A stretch of 5,073 bases of DNA from an uncultured Eubacteriales bacterium. Its GTDB lineage: Bacteria; Bacillota_A; Clostridia; Oscillospirales; Oscillospiraceae. The stretch is taken from NCBI GenBank assembly GCA_949742895.1, contig CATJRT010000056.1, positions 1 through 5,073 on the forward strand. The letters run 5' to 3'. Positions 1 to 5,073 of this stretch are shown piece by piece; the stretch's first letter is position 1, and each line of letters opens with the position of its first letter. A model generated the notes under the pieces. The model was given only the letters and a program-made list of their open reading frames with translations, had not been told where the DNA came from and did no database searches. A program made the position numbers and the translations under genes.

Positions 1-1
1 G

Positions 2-274
2 GCCTACGCCACCACCATCCACAAGAGCCAGGGGAGCGAGTACCACACGGTCATCATCCCCATCCTCAAGGACCAGTACATCATGCTGCGCCGGAACCTC
101 ATCTATACGGCGGTTTCCCGCGCGAAGCGGCAGGTCGTCCTGGTGGGGCAAAAGCAGGCGCTCTATATCGCCATTGATAAAAACGACATCGACCAGCGCA
201 ACACCCTTTTGGCCGACCGGATCGTTTCCTACTACCGGCAGATGAACGCCGGAAAGAGAAAAAATTCTGCTTAG
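2..274 (+). CDS. SF1 (RecD/UvrD-type) DNA helicase, C-terminal end, 5' partial
   Basis: This is the last 90 residues of a gene that begins before the window. Reading from base 2, visible residues 4-13 (TTIHKSQGSE) match the superfamily 1 helicase motif around 'HKSQG', and residues 33-42 (LIYTAVSRAK) match motif VI, whose arginine (R40) contacts the ATP gamma phosphate in this family. Such a pair near the C-terminus is typical of the UvrD_C_2 domain in RecD-like and mobile-element helicases, which use ATP to unwind duplex DNA. The remaining tail is short and charged and ends at TAG 272-274. The helicase precedes an annealing/ExoX-like protein and a primase-like protein, which fits a role in element replication or repair. 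The ATP-binding Walker A motif lies upstream, outside the window, so the exact subfamily (RecD2, TraA-like or other) cannot be fixed. The family call is firm; the precise role is inferred. Confidence 0.88.
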   Translation, partial: AYATTIHKSQGSEYHTVIIPILKDQYIMLRRNLIYTAVSRAKRQVVLVGQKQALYIAIDKNDIDQRNTLLADRIVSYYRQMNAGKRKNSA

Positions 275-276
275 GA

Positions 277-302
277 CCTGTCAGTTTTTGAAGACTGGCG
301 GG
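277..302 (+). terminator. Possible weak terminator or intercistronic hairpin
   Basis: Bases 277-285 (CCTGTCAGT) can pair with 294-302 (ACTGGCGGG) across an 8-base loop. This gives 9 pairs, two of them G-T. The stem starts two bases after the helicase stop and is followed by a T-rich but interrupted stretch (CTGATTATTTTAT). The broken T-run and the ribosome binding site starting at 316 argue against efficient termination. It may only attenuate or stabilise a transcript that continues into the next gene. Confidence 0.28.
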
Positions 303-315
303 CTGATTATTTTAT

Positions 316-323
316 GAGAGGAG
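316..323 (+). promoter_or_regulatory. Ribosome binding site deciding the ATG 332 start
   Basis: GAGAGGAG sits 8 bases before ATG 332. An in-frame ATG at 314 overlaps this site and has no Shine-Dalgarno sequence of its own, so 332 is the better start for the downstream gene. A very similar leader (TGAGAGGAGG...CAGAATG) precedes the gene at 2390. Confidence 0.75.
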
Positions 324-331
324 CTTTCAGA

Positions 332-1231
332 ATGAACGCGAACGCAACCGGAATGTACAACGACGCCGCCCTGCGGCCGAACCTCTACCAATCGGGGTTT
401 GACCCCCGGCAGTTCCTTCGGCTGAACACCAACGAGGAGGGCCGGCGGGAGGGGGCCCTGGACACCGCCTTCAAGAAGCTGTGGTTTCGGACCATCTACC
501 CCAACGGGCGCATCTGCACCACGGTTTTGGAAAAGGATGAGCGGCACATCTGCATCAATGCCAGGGTCTATGCCGACCGCATGGACCCGCCGGAATCCTA
601 TCTGGCGGAGGGCAAGGCGGAACGGTTCGCTCCGGGCGATCCCGCCTCTGCCAAACCCTATGAGCTGTACTTCGCCGACTGGGCGGAAACGGTGGCCATC
701 GGCCGGGCGCTGACCAACGCCGGCTTTGATGTCCCCTTTGTCAATGTCCTCCAGGACGGACTGCTGCTTGACCCCTTCACCGGGGAGGTATTGGAAGAAA
801 ACGGCGGCCAGGCCGCTGCCCCTGCCCCGGCTCCCCAGCCGGCGGCACAGGCAGCGCCGCCCCGGCAGTATTCCAATGTGACCGCGCCGCCGGTACAGAT
901 CCCTGCACAGCAGGCAGCTGCACCGGCTACACAGCGGCAGCAACCTCCTCAGAAACTGGGCATGGCAACATCGCAGCAGCCGGGAACCCCCGCGGCCACA
1001 CAGCCGCTCCAGGAGCCCCGCAACGCGGAGGAGGCCATGAAAATGCCGCTGGAGTGGGCCAAAAACTACCGAATCACCGTGGGTATCCACACCGGGAAGA
1101 CGCTGAGCGAGGTGGCGATGATCGCCCCCGGCGCTCTGGACTGGTATCTTAAAAAATACAGCGGCAACGATTTCAAGCTGCGCGCCGCAGCCCAGATCCT
1201 CATGGATCACGCCATGGCGCAGGCCGGATGA
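332..1231 (+). CDS. Annealing-like N-domain fused to ExoX-like C-terminal domain, 299 aa
   Basis: This 299-aa protein has three visible parts. Residues about 30-137 form a compact domain containing a FRTIYPNGRI strand (52-61), a VYAD segment (79-82) and the signature WAETVAIGRALTNAGF (117-132). 'AE(T/S)xAIGRAL.NAG' endings are known to me from phage proteins of the single-strand-annealing/ERF-like type, so DNA annealing or ssDNA handling is plausible but unproven. Residues about 158-230 are a low-complexity Ala/Pro/Gln linker. Residues 231-299 resemble the small domain at the C-terminus of exodeoxyribonuclease X, with TGKTLSEVA (254-262) and LDWYLKKY (269-276). The nuclease domain of ExoX itself (DEDD residues) is absent, so this domain probably binds DNA or a partner rather than cutting. 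The gene lies between a helicase and a primase-like gene, consistent with a replication/recombination block. The start at 332 is preferred over ATG 314 because the ribosome binding site covers the latter. Existence is firm; function is tentative. Confidence 0.82.
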   Translation: MNANATGMYNDAALRPNLYQSGFDPRQFLRLNTNEEGRREGALDTAFKKLWFRTIYPNGRICTTVLEKDERHICINARVYADRMDPPESYLAEGKAERFAPGDPASAKPYELYFADWAETVAIGRALTNAGFDVPFVNVLQDGLLLDPFTGEVLEENGGQAAAPAPAPQPAAQAAPPRQYSNVTAPPVQIPAQQAAAPATQRQQPPQKLGMATSQQPGTPAATQPLQEPRNAEEAMKMPLEWAKNYRITVGIHTGKTLSEVAMIAPGALDWYLKKYSGNDFKLRAAAQILMDHAMAQAG

Positions 1232-1242
1232 GGGCCGTTTGC

Positions 1243-1249
1243 GAGGTGA
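1243..1249 (+). promoter_or_regulatory. Ribosome binding site deciding the ATG 1256 start
   Basis: GAGGTGA lies 6 bases before ATG 1256. The competing in-frame ATG at 1280 has no comparable site upstream. The ATGA overlap at 1228-1231 opens a different frame that does not encode a recognisable protein. Confidence 0.65.
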
Positions 1250-1255
1250 CGAGTT

Positions 1256-2371
1256 ATGGGGGCGCCCTATCGGGACAGTATGCCCTTTACCATTCAGGAT
1301 GTTCTGAACAATCTGGGACTGCCTGTCAAGGCGGAGAAGCGCGGCGTCCTGATCCTGGACTGCCCCTTCTGCCTGGGAAAGAACGGCCAGCCCGACCACC
1401 ATGGGCACATGGAAATCGACCTGGCCAGGGACCGGTACCGCTGCCACCGGTGCGGACGCATGGGCGGCAAGCTGGACCTGTACATGGCGGGACACCCCAA
1501 TGTGCTGGATGCCAAACAGGCGTACCGGGAGATGATGGAATACCTGGAGGGCCCTCGAAAGGGGGCTCCCAGGTTCATCCCCCAGGCCCTTTCTCTGCCT
1601 CCCAGTCCGGAAACGGAGAAAAGGGCCTCGGTACAGCAGCTCCACGAGACCTACTCCGCCCTGCTGGAAATGCTCACCCTCACCAGCACCCACCGGCAAA
1701 ATCTGCGGGACCGGGGGCTGGAGGACGGTGAGATTGACAGGCTCACCTACCGGAGCGTTCCGGCGGTGGGCCAGCGCAGGCTGGCGGCGGAGCTGCTGGG
1801 AGCAGGCTGCACCCTGGAGGGCGTACCCGGCTTCTATCTGGACGAGAAGGATCGGTGGACACTGTACACCTGGCGTTCCGGGATCATCATGCCGGAACGG
1901 GACAGCGCGGGCAGGATACTGGGCCTCCAGGTCCGCAAGGACCAGGCGGGAAAGCACAAGTGCTACTGGATCACCGGAGCGAAGCAGAAGCTGGGGGCGC
2001 CTCACGCCTGCGGCCTTCACTTCGCCCGGCCCCAGGCTGCCCGCCAGACAGGAGCGGCCTATCTTACCGAGGGGATCATGAAAGCGGATATTGCCGCCTG
2101 GTTTTCCGACCGCTGTTTTCTGGCGGTGCCGGGCGTCAGCCATTACAGCGCGGTGCGAAACGCCCTGCCCGCCTGTCGGGAGCTGGGCATTCATACCGTG
2201 CTGATGGCCTTTGACATGGATATGTACGAGAATCCGGCAGTAGCAAACTGCTTTCAGGCCATCCGGGATATTTTGCGGGAGGAAGGGTTTCAGGTGAAGC
2301 AGATCACCTGGGACCGCGCCTTCAAGGGTATCGATGACTACTTAAAGGGGCAGATCATCCGCCCCGACTAA
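1256..2371 (+). CDS. Primase-like protein: CHC2-type zinc ribbon plus Toprim/DUF3854-like domain
   Basis: This 371-aa protein has the architecture of a DnaG-like primase fragment used by mobile elements. The N-terminal zinc ribbon has C36-P-F-C39 and C63-H-R-C66 followed by G67..G70-G71, as in CHC2 domains that recognise template DNA. A middle region contains GVPGFY (189-194) and GIIMPERD (209 onward), followed by a GRILGLQVRKD strand, as seen before the Toprim fold in DnaG-type proteins. The Toprim-like core shows LTEGIMKAD (270-278) with the conserved glutamate E272, then AFDMD (318-322) with the D320-x-D322 pair that binds metal in Toprim enzymes. KGIDDYL (357-363) near the end is typical of DUF3854 and related phage primases. 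Primer synthesis for element replication is therefore likely. No helicase domain follows, so a separate helicase, perhaps the upstream one, would have to partner it. It starts 24 bases after the previous stop, with the ribosome binding site at 1243-1249. A strong hairpin (1542-1574) lies within the gene. Confidence 0.88.
   Translation: MGAPYRDSMPFTIQDVLNNLGLPVKAEKRGVLILDCPFCLGKNGQPDHHGHMEIDLARDRYRCHRCGRMGGKLDLYMAGHPNVLDAKQAYREMMEYLEGPRKGAPRFIPQALSLPPSPETEKRASVQQLHETYSALLEMLTLTSTHRQNLRDRGLEDGEIDRLTYRSVPAVGQRRLAAELLGAGCTLEGVPGFYLDEKDRWTLYTWRSGIIMPERDSAGRILGLQVRKDQAGKHKCYWITGAKQKLGAPHACGLHFARPQAARQTGAAYLTEGIMKADIAAWFSDRCFLAVPGVSHYSAVRNALPACRELGIHTVLMAFDMDMYENPAVANCFQAIRDILREEGFQVKQITWDRAFKGIDDYLKGQIIRPD
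1542..1574 (+). other. Strong GAAA-capped inverted repeat inside the primase-like gene
   Basis: Bases 1542-1556 pair with 1561-1574 across a GAAA loop (1557-1560). There are 14 pairs, with one bulged A at 1548 and two G-T pairs. It falls in codons for about residues 96-106, between the zinc ribbon and the middle domain. Its 3' arm contains GGGCTCCC two bases after the loop, the same placement as in the intergenic hairpin near 3480. It could be coincidence in GC-rich coding DNA. Confidence 0.45.
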
Positions 2372-2389
2372 TTTGAGAGGAGGATCAGA

Positions 2390-2962
2390 ATGGGTTTTGT
2401 AATTTGGCAAAGGGAGAGTTCGTTTTGCATCCGTAAGGAGTATTTTGCAGGGCTTGTCAAGGCCGCTATCCAGCGGTTTCCCGACCTGTTCGACGAAATG
2501 AGTTCCGTCCGTGATATTTTCAAAGAGTTTGATTTCGAGGTGGATAAGGACGCGGAGGGAAACCTCAGCGACATCGTATTCACTGGCGAGAAAACAAGAT
2601 ATGAGGAGGAGTTTTTTGAAACCCTTGCCCCTTTCGTGGAGGCGGGTTCTTTTGTATCCTTCTACGGGGAGGACAACAGCATCTGGCGCTACTGCTTCGA
2701 TGGCAAGCAGTGCCGCTACGAAACACCGCTGCTTATCTTCCCGGAAAACTCAAAAGCACTGAAAGAGGGACAGTCGGTTTGCCGCCTGCCCTTTTCCATT
2801 CAGGGAGAAATTGAGCTTCACGCCGCGTCCCGGGAGGAAGCCGATGTGGTTCTTAGACTCTTCCGTTCGGAGGATTTCCTTTCACACCTGCTGACGCAGT
2901 TTCAGAAAAACGGGATCGGGAGTTATCTCCGGCTCGATGAAATGAAGAAGGTGGAGGGATAA
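2390..2962 (+). CDS. Conserved-looking hypothetical protein, 190 aa
   Basis: I cannot assign a function. The 190-aa protein is acidic, soluble-looking and has no signal peptide or membrane segment. The N-terminus (MGFVIWQRESSFCIRKEYF) leads into a probable helix followed by alternating strand-like segments. The most distinctive motif is a Gly-Glu-Asp ... Ile-Trp-Arg-Tyr ... Phe-Asp-Gly pattern at residues 93-105, which I associate with uncharacterised proteins of clostridial conjugative elements. That association is from memory and not tested. A GAGAGGAGG ribosome binding site (2375-2383) lies 6 bases before the ATG. The stop is 3 bases before the next start, so the two are probably co-translated. 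Its G+C is clearly lower than that of the primase gene just upstream. Confidence 0.85.
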   Translation: MGFVIWQRESSFCIRKEYFAGLVKAAIQRFPDLFDEMSSVRDIFKEFDFEVDKDAEGNLSDIVFTGEKTRYEEEFFETLAPFVEAGSFVSFYGEDNSIWRYCFDGKQCRYETPLLIFPENSKALKEGQSVCRLPFSIQGEIELHAASREEADVVLRLFRSEDFLSHLLTQFQKNGIGSYLRLDEMKKVEG

Positions 2963-2965
2963 ACC

Positions 2966-3448
2966 ATGCGCTTATTCCGTGACATGACAGAAAGCCGTTC
3001 CCTCTCCATAAAAAATATCCTGTCGGGGAAGCCGGAATGGCTGAATCCGTTCCAGCGTGCCCAGCTGAAAAAGGCGCAGGAGCAGCAGCTGTCCTCCGAA
3101 TTCATCGCCGTTATCGCAACGGGGTACTCGGATATGGGGCGGCTTGGGACCCGCAGCGCCAGAGAGATGAGGCAAATCCGCCGGCTCCTGGTCTGCTACC
3201 GGATGCGCTTCTCCTGCGTCGGCCTGCTTGCTCTCAGTGACGAGTGCCTTTCCCTGTATGCCAAGGGCTTTGAGCGCGACCTGCCGTTTCGGCACATCTG
3301 GTCGGTGGTCAGCTGGTATCAGGAGGATGTCCGCAGGCTTCAGGACGCCAGCCTCTGGATGGATCGGCGGCAGCAAAAGAAGCTGCTGCTGGGGGCCTAT
3401 AAGGATGCGTTGCGGACCTTGTCCTACTATGCGGCCGCAGCTGCCTGA
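2966..3448 (+). CDS. Hypothetical basic protein, 160 aa
   Basis: No family is recognised. The 160-aa product is rich in Arg, Lys and Gln and looks largely helical, with a QRAQLKKAQEQQ stretch (30-41) and an Arg-rich segment REMRQIRRLLVCYRMRF (66-82). The C-terminus ends in a short alanine run. The net positive charge would suit a nucleic-acid or partner-binding protein, but this is inference from composition only. There is no signal peptide; one moderately hydrophobic patch (about 82-90) is too short for a membrane span. GGAGGG (2953-2958) lies 7 bases before the ATG, inside the end of the previous gene, which suggests translational coupling. It is more GC-rich than its two neighbours. The gene ends just before the longest intergenic gap, which holds a hairpin. 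Confidence 0.78.
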   Translation: MRLFRDMTESRSLSIKNILSGKPEWLNPFQRAQLKKAQEQQLSSEFIAVIATGYSDMGRLGTRSAREMRQIRRLLVCYRMRFSCVGLLALSDECLSLYAKGFERDLPFRHIWSVVSWYQEDVRRLQDASLWMDRRQQKKLLLGAYKDALRTLSYYAAAAA

Positions 3449-3458
3449 CAGAAACAAT

Positions 3459-3497
3459 CGGCCCACGGGGGTCCGGGAAACCGGGCTCCCTGAGCCG
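3459..3497 (+). promoter_or_regulatory. Intergenic GAAA-capped RNA hairpin before the 182-aa gene
   Basis: The inner stem pairs 3467-3476 (GGGGGTCCGG) with 3481-3490 (CCGGGCTCCC) around a GAAA tetraloop (3477-3480). All ten positions pair, two of them as G-T. The stem extends outward by CA/TG pairs (3464-3465 with 3491-3492) past a bulged C3466, then after one mismatch by CGGC/GCCG (3459-3462 with 3494-3497), giving 16 pairs in all. It ends 6 bases before the ribosome binding site at 3504. No T-run follows, so it is not an intrinsic terminator. Possible roles are mRNA processing, stability, a protein-binding operator or tuning of translation of the next gene. Confidence 0.6.
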
Positions 3498-3503
3498 CAA
3501 ATG

Positions 3504-3510
3504 AAGGAGG
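3504..3510 (+). promoter_or_regulatory. Perfect ribosome binding site for the 182-aa gene
   Basis: AAGGAGG lies 7 bases before ATG 3518 and directly follows the 3459-3497 hairpin. It is the best Shine-Dalgarno match in the window and suggests strong, independent translation initiation after the hairpin. Confidence 0.75.
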
Positions 3511-3517
3511 TTATCTA

Positions 3518-4066
3518 ATGCACATTCTACACAGCATATTGGTCCACCTGCCCGGAGATGTTCCGGCAAACGAGGGGGAATCCCGTGAGAAGTATCTGGA
3601 GCGGATCCGCTCTTATGCGGAGGAAGAAACCGATGAATTTTATGAATCTGCCTATGACTGGCGTGAAACAGCTACCGCCGGGGGATGGGCCGACGAATAC
3701 CCGGAGAATGTCCTCCTCGGTTCCGAGGATGGAAAGAAGCTGATTCGGGAACTGAAAAGAGTTCAGGAATCCCAGACCCAGGAAATCAAGTGTAACATGG
3801 CTCAGCTGGTTCACTGTTTTGGAGACCAGCTGAGCGGCATTGTATCCGGGATCCAGAAAGGCTCTGTGAGGGGCACTCCCATACAAGCATCCTACTATGC
3901 TTTCCTGCTGAAAAAGATGGCTAAGCTGTTGGATGGCGAGTATTTCTACGATTCCTGTTTCTATGATACGGCGGAATACACTGCCAGGTTGAATGAAGCC
4001 ACCATAGCAAAGGTCCAGGAAAGACCCCAGGATTGGGCGCTGGTCTTCTTTGATTATCATTTTTGA
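3518..4066 (+). CDS. Conserved-looking hypothetical acidic protein, 182 aa
   Basis: Function is unknown. The 182-aa protein is acidic, with a Glu-rich stretch SYAEEETDEFYESAYDWRE (32-50) followed by GGWADEYPENVLL (55-67). This pattern resembles small uncharacterised proteins I recall from clostridial conjugative elements, though I could not check it. The middle is predicted helical and the C-terminus ends in an aromatic VFFDYHF strand. There is no signal peptide or membrane segment. Translation is driven by the strong ribosome binding site at 3504-3510, behind a stable hairpin. The gene contains an 11-base perfect inverted repeat at 3800-3835 and a shorter dyad at 3714-3729. It is followed 14 bases later by a zinc-finger-like gene. 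An acidic DNA-mimic or inhibitor role is conceivable, but nothing in the sequence proves it. Confidence 0.84.
   Translation: MHILHSILVHLPGDVPANEGESREKYLERIRSYAEEETDEFYESAYDWRETATAGGWADEYPENVLLGSEDGKKLIRELKRVQESQTQEIKCNMAQLVHCFGDQLSGIVSGIQKGSVRGTPIQASYYAFLLKKMAKLLDGEYFYDSCFYDTAEYTARLNEATIAKVQERPQDWALVFFDYHF
3800..3835 (+). repeat. 11-bp perfect inverted repeat within the 182-aa gene
   Basis: GCTCAGCTGGT (3800-3810) is the exact reverse complement of ACCAGCTGAGC (3825-3835), separated by 14 bases. It lies in coding sequence for about residues 95-106, where the arms encode AQLV and DQLSG. It may be a protein-binding dyad, an RNA hairpin or chance. Confidence 0.5.
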
Positions 4067-4080
4067 AATGAGGGGATGGA

Positions 4081-4302
4081 ATGAAAGATTCAAACGATAA
4101 GTACATCCGCTGGCTGGAAGACTACTGCCACTATTGCGGCAACCAGCTGAACAGCTGGGATGTCAAGGTAAGCAAGGCGCTGGGGTATTTGAAGTATCAT
4201 TGCTGTGAAAGGTGTATCGCCAAGGAGTACGACCGCACCCTCCCGGAGCTTCGGAATGTGATGGAAGAATACTTTGGAATGCGGCCCTGTAAGGGGATAT
4301 GA
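4081..4302 (+). CDS. Small zinc-finger-like protein, 73 aa
   Basis: This 73-aa protein has C16-H-Y-C19 followed by G-N-Q-L, and C42-E-R-C45 preceded by H40-C41. Two CxxC knuckles spaced by about 22 residues are what a zinc ribbon or treble-clef finger needs, so zinc binding is likely. The flanks are charged and helical (WLEDY, AKEYDRTLPELRNVMEEYF). Such small fingers in mobile elements may act as DNA-binding or protein-interaction modules; the target is unknown. A GAGGGG site (4070-4075) lies 5 bases before ATG 4081, just after the previous stop. The stop is separated from the next ATG by one base, which indicates translational coupling with the following Cys-rich protein. Confidence 0.78.
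   Translation: MKDSNDKYIRWLEDYCHYCGNQLNSWDVKVSKALGYLKYHCCERCIAKEYDRTLPELRNVMEEYFGMRPCKGI
4291..4296 (+). promoter_or_regulatory. Ribosome binding site inside the 73-aa gene
   Basis: AAGGGG lies 7 bases before ATG 4304 and is embedded in the last codons of the previous gene, whose TGA ends at 4302. This arrangement supports coupled translation and supports 4304 as the start of the next gene. Confidence 0.6.
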
Positions 4303-4303
4303 A

Positions 4304-5073
4304 ATGGACGAACTGAATAAACTCACCCAACGGCTTTTCTCTGAGGGATACACAAAGGAAAACCACCCCGATGGTGTTCGGCCCTTCGACCCCTTTTATG
4401 GCGGATTTACCTACCAGCCGAAAACACTCTATCAGCTGGTCTTTGAAACACCTTGCGGGCTTTTGGTAGAGGGAGGACACTTTGTCGGCGGCGTGATGAG
4501 TTTTATGGGGATCCATTGGATGCCGGAAAACAACAATCCTGTCGTCGCCTGCCCTCATTTTACCAACGCTCCTTGTGAGCAGAATCATCCTCTTCTGTGG
4601 GAACGGCGCGGCGAAATACGGCACTGCGCCTGCCGTCTGACCGACCGGCCTTACTCCTATGAGCAGAGCCTGGACAAAGCCCATGAGGAGGTTTGGGAAG
4701 AAGCAGATACTCTGTTTGAAGCCTTCCGCCTTCAAAAACAGGGGCGGGCCTGCAAACACAGGAGCCGGTACGACCGGATGGAAAAGCAGTGGAGGATGTT
4801 CTATGACCCCATCGACTGTGCGCGGGAGGGATTCTGCAATTACTGTGATGTCCTGCAAAGCGAGTTGTCCCCTAAAAAGGGTAATGTCTTCTACGATGTC
4901 AAAATCAGCAGGACACAAAAGGGCGTGGGACTTTTCCCGGATGAAACCGTTGTTTCCATGGTCAAGGGGAAAAAGCTGCTGGACAGCTCCGCTTCTTTGA
5001 CACTCTGTGAAGCAATCGTCCGATGTTGCGGTGCCCAGATCCAGGATAAGGAGGAAAGCCGAAGTTATAGGGA
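4304..5073 (+). CDS. Cys-rich hypothetical protein, 3' partial (256 aa visible)
   Basis: The frame opens at ATG 4304 and has no stop before the window ends, so at least 256 residues are encoded. Cysteines and histidines come in clusters: C83-P-H85 and C91 with H95; H107-C108-A-C110; C150-K-H152; C172, C178-N-Y-C181; and C235, C241-C242. Several are CxC or CxxC pairs that could bind one or more metal ions. Other conserved-looking pieces are TPCGLLVEGG (49-58), a WMPENNNP segment (72-79), RLTDRPYSYEQSL (111-123) and NVFYDVK (194-200). This layout resembles large uncharacterised Cys-rich proteins that I recall from clostridial conjugative elements; no biochemical role is known to me. It is coupled to the upstream small zinc-finger-like gene. 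No signal peptide or membrane segment is seen. The true length lies outside the window. Confidence 0.82.
   Translation, partial: MDELNKLTQRLFSEGYTKENHPDGVRPFDPFYGGFTYQPKTLYQLVFETPCGLLVEGGHFVGGVMSFMGIHWMPENNNPVVACPHFTNAPCEQNHPLLWERRGEIRHCACRLTDRPYSYEQSLDKAHEEVWEEADTLFEAFRLQKQGRACKHRSRYDRMEKQWRMFYDPIDCAREGFCNYCDVLQSELSPKKGNVFYDVKISRTQKGVGLFPDETVVSMVKGKKLLDSSASLTLCEAIVRCCGAQIQDKEESRSYR

Noticed and set aside
288..315. Possible promoter (TTGAAG, then TTTTAT with a 16-base spacer)
   Set aside because: Both hexamers are weak, and the -10 would touch the ribosome binding site at 316, so transcripts would start without a usable leader.
314..334. ATG at 314 as the start of the ExoX-like gene
   Set aside because: It overlaps the GAGAGGAG ribosome binding site for ATG 332 and has no site of its own; the extra six residues look untranslated.
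1228..1731. Open frame starting at the ATGA overlap of the 1231 stop
   Set aside because: The coupled-looking start is tempting, but the frame is out of phase with the zinc ribbon and Toprim motifs of the 1256 gene and encodes Gly/Pro/Arg-rich low-complexity sequence.
281..2194. Long 637-aa open frame on the minus strand
   Set aside because: It lies antisense to the ExoX-like and primase-like genes, whose GC-rich third positions suppress stops on the other strand. The translation is low-complexity (Arg, Gly, Leu, Pro) with no domain, and the + strand genes have clear motifs and ribosome binding sites.
3459..3497. The intergenic hairpin as a rho-independent terminator
   Set aside because: The stem is followed by TGAGCCGCAAATGAAGG, with no T-run, and a ribosome binding site follows at once.
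3714..3729. TCCTCGG-TT-CCGAGGA dyad in the 182-aa gene
   Set aside because: It is only 7 pairs with a 2-base spacer inside coding sequence; too short to support a functional claim alone.
4163..4918. 251-aa open frame on the minus strand
   Set aside because: It is antisense to the 73-aa and Cys-rich genes, which have ribosome binding sites, coupling and Cys motifs. The minus-strand translation shows no recognisable domain.
1..5073. tRNA, rRNA, CRISPR array, insertion sequence or attachment site
   Set aside because: No regularly spaced repeats, cloverleaf-like segment, transposase motif or terminal inverted repeat pair was seen on reading both strands.

Overview
The window looks like part of a mobile-element (integrative conjugative element, plasmid or phage) gene cluster from a Gram-positive, probably clostridial, gut-type bacterium. 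This rests on strong AGGAGG-type ribosome binding sites before nearly every gene, tight same-strand packing, moderate to high G+C, and a set of small proteins that resemble uncharacterised accessory proteins I associate with clostridial conjugative elements. The organism call is inference. No integrase, relaxase, att site or tRNA is visible.

Layout: all eight genes lie on the + strand and are separated by 1 to 69 bases, as in one operon. Bases 2-274 are the end of an SF1 helicase gene (RecD/UvrD type). Bases 332-1231 encode a two-domain protein: its N-terminal part has a signature seen in phage single-strand-annealing-type proteins, and its C-terminal part resembles the domain at the end of exodeoxyribonuclease X. 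The two are joined by a Pro/Ala/Gln-rich linker. Bases 1256-2371 encode a primase-like protein with a four-cysteine zinc ribbon and a Toprim-type domain (DUF3854-like). These three form a DNA replication and recombination block.

Bases 2390-4066 hold three proteins of unknown function (190, 160 and 182 aa). They are followed by a 73-aa zinc-finger-like protein and a larger Cys-rich protein (256 aa visible) whose frame is still open at the right edge. The last two are separated by one base and are probably translationally coupled. G+C falls visibly after about 2380, so the unknown cassette may have a different history from the replication block.

The most notable non-coding signal is a long, near-perfect hairpin with a GAAA loop at 3459-3497. 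It fills most of the largest intergenic gap, just upstream of a perfect ribosome binding site. A second GAAA-capped hairpin sharing the same 3' arm core (GGGCTCCC) lies inside the primase gene at 1542-1574. No stretch over 300 bases lacks a gene. I see no rRNA, tRNA, CRISPR array or insertion sequence.
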